A DNA stretch of 64,000 nucleotides from the NCBI GenBank assembly GCA_028284445.1, contig JANQRS010000070.1, forward strand, positions 1 to 64,000, read 5' to 3'. This DNA comes from Calditrichia bacterium. Its GTDB lineage: Bacteria > Calditrichota > Calditrichia > RBG-13-44-9 > J075. Made by a program: the position numbers and the translations under genes. Each line of letters begins with the position of its first letter. Within the stretch, counting starts at the first letter, position 1. A model generated the notes under the pieces. It was given only the letters and a program-made list of their open reading frames with translations, was not told where the DNA came from and ran no database searches. Of the stretch, positions 58,632 through 64,000 are shown piece by piece.

Positions 58632-59927
58632 TCATTCGCCGGCCAGTGCGTGGACTATTTCCCCCGCTTCTCCAACCCGCAAATATCTGCGACAATCCAG
58701 TTTTTCCGGGTCAAAAAAGCCCCAGACATCAATAACCGTTTTGTCAGAGAGGTCCATTTTTTCCAGTTCTTTAAATTCCGGCCACGGCGTCATCAGCACA
58801 CAGGTTCCAGAAGCAGCCACGGCGGCAGAAAGGTCGTAATTGACAGTCACTGCCGGATCACAGGCAGTCGTTTGACAGCCGCGGGTATCCAGCGCCATCT
58901 TCAAAGCACCGCCAGCGCTTTCTTCAACAATATCAACACCCGGCTTGTACGTCAATCCAAGAATGGTCACTGTGTTATCATCTATGGTATCCATCACCAG
59001 ACGCGCCAGGTTTTCGGTTTGCTCATCCCGGAAGGAATCCACTGCTGCTGCGACCGGAGCGGTAGCACCGGCAATCTCAGCGGCCCTGACAAGAGCGCGG
59101 GTATCACGCGGGAAGCACGGTCCACCCCAAATCGGCCCGGCCGACAAATACTTCTTGCCGATGCGGTTATCTGCCCCGATCGACTCAAGAACGTCTTTGC
59201 TGCTGGCGCCGGGATACGACTGGCAAATCCAGGCAAGCTGATTGGCGATAGCCAGCTTGGTAACCACCGAGGCATTCAGACCTATCTTGGCTATCTCTGC
59301 ACTGACCAGGCTCATGGTGCGCCATTCGGTTTCCCGTTCAAGGATAGATTCGTAATACTGACGGGCGACGGCACCGCTACGCTCGTCCAATTGGCCGATC
59401 AGGATTTGATCCGGATTGGCAAAATCATATACAATATTGCCCTGGCGAATAAACTCCGGCGAATAAATGAGGCCAAAGTCCTCACCGGCCTTGCGGCCGC
59501 TGGCAGCTTCCAGGGTTTCGCGAATGACACCGCCGGTATGACCGGGCATCACCGTAGAAGCTATCACTACAACGTGATACTCCTCCTTTTTCGCGAGGGC
59601 CGCGCCAATCGGCCCACAGGCTTCCAAAATGTATTCGACAGTGAAGCTGCCGTCTTCCAGGCTGGGAGTCGGAACAATAATGAAACTCATTTGTGATGCT
59701 GCAACTGCAGCTTCAGTGTCAGTCGTTGCAAAGAGCCGTTTTCCAGCGTACGATTTCACGAACTCTTCAACACGTGGCTCAATCGTTTCGAACTGTCCGG
59801 AATTCACCGACTCAACAGCTGCTTCATTCACGTCCGAAACATGGACTTTAAATCCTTTATGCGCTGACCAGGTAGCCAATGCCATTCCAAGCCGGCCACA
59901 TCCGCCGACATAACAAATATTCTTCAT
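58632..59927 (-). CDS. UDP-sugar 6-dehydrogenase (WbpA/Ugd-like)
   Basis: Protein of 431 residues. NAD-binding CYVGGCGRLGMALATWSA, substrate-side VIASTVMPGHT and YSPEFIRQGN, catalytic Cys271 in GGPCFPRD, Lys214 and Asn218 in SAEIAKIGLNAS, C-terminal LGLTYKPGVDIVEES. Members oxidise UDP-glucose, UDP-GlcNAc or UDP-ManNAc; here a WbpA-like use on UDP-GlcNAc fits the WbpB/D/E genes, though UDP-glucose would feed the epimerase at 49463. It is the first gene of the minus-strand cluster. Confidence 0.88.
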   Translation of the reverse strand: MKNICYVGGCGRLGMALATWSAHKGFKVHVSDVNEAAVESVNSGQFETIEPRVEEFVKSYAGKRLFATTDTEAAVAASQMSFIIVPTPSLEDGSFTVEYILEACGPIGAALAKKEEYHVVVIASTVMPGHTGGVIRETLEAASGRKAGEDFGLIYSPEFIRQGNIVYDFANPDQILIGQLDERSGAVARQYYESILERETEWRTMSLVSAEIAKIGLNASVVTKLAIANQLAWICQSYPGASSKDVLESIGADNRIGKKYLSAGPIWGGPCFPRDTRALVRAAEIAGATAPVAAAVDSFRDEQTENLARLVMDTIDDNTVTILGLTYKPGVDIVEESAGGALKMALDTRGCQTTACDPAVTVNYDLSAAVAASGTCVLMTPWPEFKELEKMDLSDKTVIDVWGFFDPEKLDCRRYLRVGEAGEIVHALAGE

Positions 59928-60569
59928 TCAGACTCCTTATCTATTGGACTCGATGGGAATTGTTGTCGTTTATCGCCAGACTTTGATCAGGAAACCGGGC
60001 GACGCCCACAGAATAGATTTACAATCGCGAGCCGTCTACCCCTCTAAAGATCCGCAATTCGAGCAACTTCTCTCTGATGCCCATCACATCGGGGCACAAT
60101 TTACGTTGCGCAAAAACAGATTTCAATTCCGTTTTCGCTTTTATTGGACTATTTGTATCAGCTTAGTTTAAAGGCGCGCAATGAGCGTTAAAATTGAGGC
60201 TCAAGGCATGTGCTTATTATCGGATTGAGGGAAGAAGGACTTTACATTGATGGTTGGAAATTGAAGATTGTCCAATTGAAGATTGAAGATTGAAGATTGA
60301 AAAGATTGGTGGCCGTGGGCGAAATAAAACAAAAACGCTTTGACGATTCAACATTTTAACCATTTAACAATTCAACATTTCTTTTTTAATTGCACAAGTT
60401 CGCCTCAGGCGAACTTCTGCCTGGGCTATGCAACGGCACCGCCGTACATTCGTAACTGCCGCTGCCAACCATTTCTTCATTTGTCATTCGACATTTGTCA
60501 TTGTCATTGCCATCGTCATTGTGATTTACCCCTTTCTTTTCCCCCCTTTCCTCGCTATCATTGGCGAGC
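59928..60569. other. 642-bp divergent intergenic region
   Basis: Divides the minus-strand cluster (ending upstream at 59927) from the plus-strand genes starting at 60570. It must contain promoters for both directions but no clear -35/-10 was found. It has a heptamer repeat at 60276-60303 and a CATTTGTCATT/GTCATT-rich stretch at 60480-60530. No gene seen. Confidence 0.55.
60276..60303. repeat. Heptamer tandem repeat (TTGAAGA)n
   Basis: Three perfect and one imperfect copies of TTGAAGA, with a further partial copy just upstream. Same 7-bp period as the array at 1-92 but different sequence. Confidence 0.85.
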
Positions 60570-61895
60570 ATGACTGAAACGACGACGCAGCTTTCGCTGA
60601 AACGACTGTTCATTTTCTGGATTCCGCTCTTTGCAACATGGTTGATGATGGCTGCGGAGGGCCCTTTTTTGTCAGCATTGATTGCCCGACTGCCGGAGCC
60701 TAAATTCAATCTCGCTGCATACGGCGTCGCGTATGCCTTTGCCCTGATTATTGAATCTCCCATCATCATGATGACCAGTGCCGCAACCGCCCTGGTCAAA
60801 GGTCAGCTATCATACCGGCGATTGCGCAATTTCATGTTTGGGCTGAACGCCGGCATTATTGTTTTAATGCTGATGCTGCTGCTTCCCCCGATTTTTTATC
60901 GGATTACGGAGGGTTGGATGGAGCTCCCTCCGACAGTGGCGCAACTCACGCACTATGCCTGCCTGATCTTGCTTCCGTGGCCAGTGGCCATCGGTTATCG
61001 CCGTTTTTATCAGGGAATCTTGATCACCGCCAATCAGACACGACGCGTCGCTTACGGCACCATCATTCGCCTGGCAACCATGGCGGCCACAGCTTCGATA
61101 TTGTACTGGGGATATCAGCCGGATGGGGTGGTAGTGGGCGCTGCGGCCCTGGCCATGGGCGTGCTGGTGGAAGCCATTGCAAGTCGCATAATGGCGGCCT
61201 CGGCCGTGACAGTTATGGTGCAAAAAGCGGAACCAACCGAAGGACTGAGGAGCCGCACCAGCTATCGCGATATTGGCTCTTTCTATTACCCGCTCGCACT
61301 CACTTCCGTCATTGCCCTGGCTATTCATCCTTTCGTCACATTCTTCATGGGGCAAGGGAAAGCACCGCTGGAATCGCTGGCAGCCTTTCCAGTGGTCACT
61401 TCGCTGGTGTTCATATTCCGCACGCCGGGGCTTTCTTTTCAGGAGGTCGCCATCAACTTTCTTGGCGAGAACAATGAATCCTACAAAATCATCCGCAATT
61501 TTACAGCCTTGCTTGCCGGTGGTTCGACCTTGATGCTGATGCTCATTGCCTTCACGCCGCTCTCGGATTTATGGTACATCGGGCTTTCCGGGCTCAGCGA
61601 AGAACTAGCAGCTTTTGCCAGTGCGCCGACGCAAATTCTGGCGATTATCCCGGCATTCTCTGTACTGCTTTGCCTTCAGCGGGCACTGCTGGTCAACGCC
61701 CGTCACACCAAACCGATTACCGTTGCCACCATGATCGAAGTGGCGATCATTTTTGCGGTTCTCTACGTTACCATCGTCTACGGCGGTATGATTGGCGCTG
61801 TTGCTGCAGCAATAGCGCTCCTGGTCGGCAGGTTGGGCGCTAACAGCTACCTTCTCCGCCCCTACATCGACATATTGGCGAAAACGAAAAATTAA
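60570..61895 (+). CDS. Multi-pass MOP-superfamily, ANKH-like membrane protein
   Basis: Protein of 441 residues from ATG 60570 (a TTG at 60561 is less likely). Twelve or so membrane helices: FIFWIPLFATWLMMAAEGPF, VLMLMLLLPPIFYRI, GQGKAPLESLAAFPVVTSLV, FRTPGLSFQEVAINFLGEN, TVATMIEVAIIFAVLYV. The two-fold layout and the FIFRTPGLSFQEV segment are reminiscent of the ANK/ANKH branch of the MOP (MATE/Wzx) superfamily. ANKH exports ATP, citrate or pyrophosphate in animals; bacterial counterparts are uncharacterised. It could also act as an auxiliary polysaccharide exporter, being next to the cluster but transcribed divergently. Confidence 0.65.
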   Translation: MTETTTQLSLKRLFIFWIPLFATWLMMAAEGPFLSALIARLPEPKFNLAAYGVAYAFALIIESPIIMMTSAATALVKGQLSYRRLRNFMFGLNAGIIVLMLMLLLPPIFYRITEGWMELPPTVAQLTHYACLILLPWPVAIGYRRFYQGILITANQTRRVAYGTIIRLATMAATASILYWGYQPDGVVVGAAALAMGVLVEAIASRIMAASAVTVMVQKAEPTEGLRSRTSYRDIGSFYYPLALTSVIALAIHPFVTFFMGQGKAPLESLAAFPVVTSLVFIFRTPGLSFQEVAINFLGENNESYKIIRNFTALLAGGSTLMLMLIAFTPLSDLWYIGLSGLSEELAAFASAPTQILAIIPAFSVLLCLQRALLVNARHTKPITVATMIEVAIIFAVLYVTIVYGGMIGAVAAAIALLVGRLGANSYLLRPYIDILAKTKN

Positions 61896-61995
61896 GCGCC
61901 ATAGCGCTGCGCCAACCAAAGCAGTACCGGCTTTCCCTCTGGATTGACATCTCCACATTGCTTAAAATTCCGGCTCATCCATTGGGGGACAATCA

Positions 61996-62985
61996 ATGTT
62001 CTACAGGGGCAGCGGCGCGAATAGATTTCAAATACTGCTAATTGCGTTGTTCGCAGTGGCCGCCCTCTGCTCCCCCGTCTATCCGACCAAAACACCGATC
62101 TGCCTGGACGTTAAGCTTTCCCTGGATCAGGAGAGCTACGTTGTCAGCGAGCCGATCGTCCTGACTATCACATTCTACAACCACTCCGATAGCTTGCTCG
62201 TTTGGTCGGCAAAATCGCTTTGGGATTATCTCAAAATGCTAAAGACCCCGCAAAAACTCTGCTACCTAAGAGTCAATACGCGGCAGCGTTATTATCACTA
62301 TATTCTACCAGGCGATTCGATTGAATATCTCATTGGTTTGGATGATAGTTTCGGGAACTATTATTCGGTTTCAACAAGACGCCCTGCCGGTTTGCCGGCT
62401 GGAGACTATGTCGTTACGATGGAAGATGAACGCAAGGTATTGGACTTCAGGATAATTCCGCTGCAATTTTCAGTCCTGGAGCCATCCAAGCTAGATGAGG
62501 CTGCCTATCATGCATATACATACGCCTGGTCTTTGAGCGATATGTCAGACAAGCAGGCAAAGCGTGAATTTGATCGCGGTATTGTCGGTCCGGTATTCGA
62601 GGAATTCGCGGTGCAATATCCAACCAGTCCGTATGCCGCAGCGGCGCTTATCGCGGCCTACAATATGCAAACGCGGACAGCCAACTGCGAAAAGCTGCAC
62701 CTGCTGGAAACCGCCATGCTTAGCTATCCTGACAATTATGAAAGTCATTTTGCCTTAGAAAAGCTTTTCCGGGTTTTCCGATCCGAAAGCAGTAAAGCGT
62801 TAGCAGAAACCTATCTTCGTAGGCTCATCGCGAAAGTGCCGGGAACATTCATTGCACGGCGGGCACAGACGCTTCTCGACTTCGCCGAATCAACGACACT
62901 TAAGGACTGGCTCAACACACGCGAAACAAGATGGTCAGTGCTAAAACACTATGAAAGAGCCTTTGGAAAACACCCAAGACGCTAA
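61996..62985 (+). CDS. Uncharacterised secreted protein with a helical C-terminal region
   Basis: Protein of 329 residues with a signal peptide (FQILLIALFAVAALCSPVYP). GGGGGAC precedes the ATG by a few bases. Residues ~35-165 look like an Ig-type beta sandwich (LDVKLSLDQESYVVSEPIVL, LPAGDYVVTMEDERKV). Residues ~175-310 are helical with TPR/HAT-like pairs (FEEFAVQYPTSPYAAAALIA, LLETAMLSYPDNYESHFAL). Family not recognised; scaffold or export-partner role is likely from the repeat type. It starts 100 bases after the ANKH-like gene on the same strand. Confidence 0.6.
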   Translation: MFYRGSGANRFQILLIALFAVAALCSPVYPTKTPICLDVKLSLDQESYVVSEPIVLTITFYNHSDSLLVWSAKSLWDYLKMLKTPQKLCYLRVNTRQRYYHYILPGDSIEYLIGLDDSFGNYYSVSTRRPAGLPAGDYVVTMEDERKVLDFRIIPLQFSVLEPSKLDEAAYHAYTYAWSLSDMSDKQAKREFDRGIVGPVFEEFAVQYPTSPYAAAALIAAYNMQTRTANCEKLHLLETAMLSYPDNYESHFALEKLFRVFRSESSKALAETYLRRLIAKVPGTFIARRAQTLLDFAESTTLKDWLNTRETRWSVLKHYERAFGKHPRR

Positions 62986-63237
62986 GCCTCCGAAATGTTG
63001 ATTTGGAATCAGCGATTGGCCGCCTTAACTTATTCCTGAGACGGCTAGCTTCTCACATCAGTCCATTGCGTCAGATGACTACCGAAACAATTCACTCTCG
63101 GCGTCATATAAGCATCAGGGGGACGTCGGCACTATTGCTGCCGGCAATTTACATCACAGCAACCCACTCATCTCCGGGACACATGGGGCAATGCGCTCCC
63201 CGGATGTGCCATCGGCCCTGGCCGAAAGGAGATATCG

Positions 63238-64000
63238 ATGACCACTTCGCAACCGCAGCACTACGCCATTTTTGTATTTACACTTCTCTGCCTTAACCTC
63301 GCACCGCTTTTGGCCCAAACAACAGGGCGCTGGATTACCCGCACTCCGATGCCCACGTCCCGTCAGGAAATGTCTTCAACCCTGTTTAACGGATTGCTCT
63401 ATGTGCCGGGCGGCCTCAATGCCGGTGGCGGCGTTTCTAGTATCATTGACATTTATGATCCGGCCAGCAGCCAGTGGCTGGACAGTGAATCTCTACCGCA
63501 GGCAGTCCACCATACCGGCCTTCGGACCTTGAACGGCAACCTGGTACTGCCCGGCGGCTACATCGGCAATTTCTTCGCCATCAGCACACTTTATCAACTC
63601 GATTCAGAAACCAATGACTGGTTACAGATGGCGCCGATGAGTACCCCGCGCGGGGCCCATGTCGCCTTAGTTATGGCGGGCAAGCTTTACGTCATCGGAG
63701 GACGAAACGGCAATGGCCTGATCAGCAGCAATGAGGTGTATGATCCGGCAACAAATGAGTGGACAACGCTGCAACCGATGCCGACAGCCAGAGAGCATAT
63801 TGCCGGGGCAGTGATCGATTCACTGATCTACGTCGTGGGCGGCCGCACTACCATCACTAATGATCTGACGACGCTCGAGGCATATAATCCGGCGACGAAC
63901 CGCTGGTCAACAAAGGCCTCAATGCCAACCGCGCGTAGCGGCCTGACAGCTGCAGCTATGAACGGTCGCTTGTATGCCATTGGCGGTGAATTTTTCGCGG
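63238..64000 (+). CDS. Secreted kelch-repeat protein (truncated by window end)
   Basis: At least 254 residues, open at the right edge. AAAGGAG lies 7 bases before ATG 63238. Signal peptide with FVFTLLCLNLAPLLAQ. At least five kelch units follow, each with MPTxR, a GG pair and an aromatic at fixed spacing (WITRTPMPTSRQEMSS, VPGGLNAGGGVSSIIDIYDP, VIGGRNGNGLISSNEVYDP, VVGGRTTITNDLTTLEAYNP, AIGGEF). It would fold as a beta-propeller. Galactose-oxidase-like or adhesin propellers are possibilities; the remainder, and any sorting module, is outside the window. Confidence 0.85.
   Translation, partial: MTTSQPQHYAIFVFTLLCLNLAPLLAQTTGRWITRTPMPTSRQEMSSTLFNGLLYVPGGLNAGGGVSSIIDIYDPASSQWLDSESLPQAVHHTGLRTLNGNLVLPGGYIGNFFAISTLYQLDSETNDWLQMAPMSTPRGAHVALVMAGKLYVIGGRNGNGLISSNEVYDPATNEWTTLQPMPTAREHIAGAVIDSLIYVVGGRTTITNDLTTLEAYNPATNRWSTKASMPTARSGLTAAAMNGRLYAIGGEFFA

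Noticed and set aside
58650..59696. 348-codon open frame on the plus strand opposite the UDP-sugar dehydrogenase
   Set aside because: Antisense shadow; low-complexity composition, no ribosome site, and the minus-strand protein is clearly real.
1..64000. tRNA, rRNA, insertion sequence or integrase genes
   Set aside because: None recognised on either strand; no inverted terminal repeats flanking a transposase-like frame.

Overview
The window looks like chromosomal DNA from an uncultured or little-studied bacterium of the Fibrobacterota-Chlorobiota-Bacteroidota (FCB) superphylum, probably Calditrichota/KSB1-like. Three secreted proteins (212-1495, 9249-12545, 17888-19108) end in an about 80-90 residue module opening with NYPNPFNPTT or a close variant, the type IX/FlgD-like C-terminal sorting module of these groups. 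Unlike typical Bacteroidota, most starts have clear GGAG/AGGAGG Shine-Dalgarno sites. The placement is inferred from motifs, not from a marker gene. No rRNA, tRNA, CRISPR array, insertion sequence or integrase was seen.

Region 1 (1-19.1 kb) is accessory and secreted. It opens with a heptamer microsatellite and a lamin-tail-domain secreted protein. Next are small phage-head-like fragments around a membrane-anchored pentapeptide-repeat protein, and a locally duplicated block of exported proteins (4209-8839) with a decayed metalloprotease copy and its intact paralogue. A giant beta-helix/FG-GAP/sorting-domain protein follows. A three-gene minus-strand operon (13018-17524) encodes a zinc-ribbon protein, a 1276-residue CHAT-STAND-TPR protein and a small membrane protein; this looks like a conflict or programmed-death signalling module. 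A second lamin-tail protein follows.

Region 2 (19.3-59.9 kb) is a roughly 40-kb polysaccharide cluster entirely on the minus strand, transcribed from about 60 kb toward 19 kb. It holds a nucleotide-sugar dehydrogenase, a NusG-like antiterminator, an initiating polyprenyl-phosphate sugar transferase, Wzx-like flippase, Wzy-like polymerase, about seven glycosyltransferases and two methyltransferases. Three sub-pathways can be read. (a) A WbpA/B/D/E/I-like route to a diacetamido uronic acid, with the WbpB- and WbpD-like steps fused. (b) A nucleotidyltransferase, aminotransferase, acyltransferase, acyl carrier protein, AMP ligase and SDR reductase set, suggesting an amino sugar carrying an unusual acyl group. 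(c) Sulfate uptake and activation (SLC13-type transporter, ATP sulfurylase, PHP phosphoesterase, APS kinase), feeding a PAPS-dependent sulfotransferase. The product is therefore probably a sulfated, acylated, uronic-acid-containing exopolysaccharide or O-antigen. Palindromic dispersed repeats sit in several gaps of the cluster.

Region 3 (60-64 kb, plus strand) starts divergently from the cluster. It has a multi-pass MOP/ANKH-like membrane protein, an uncharacterised secreted protein, and a kelch-repeat secreted protein that runs off the right edge.
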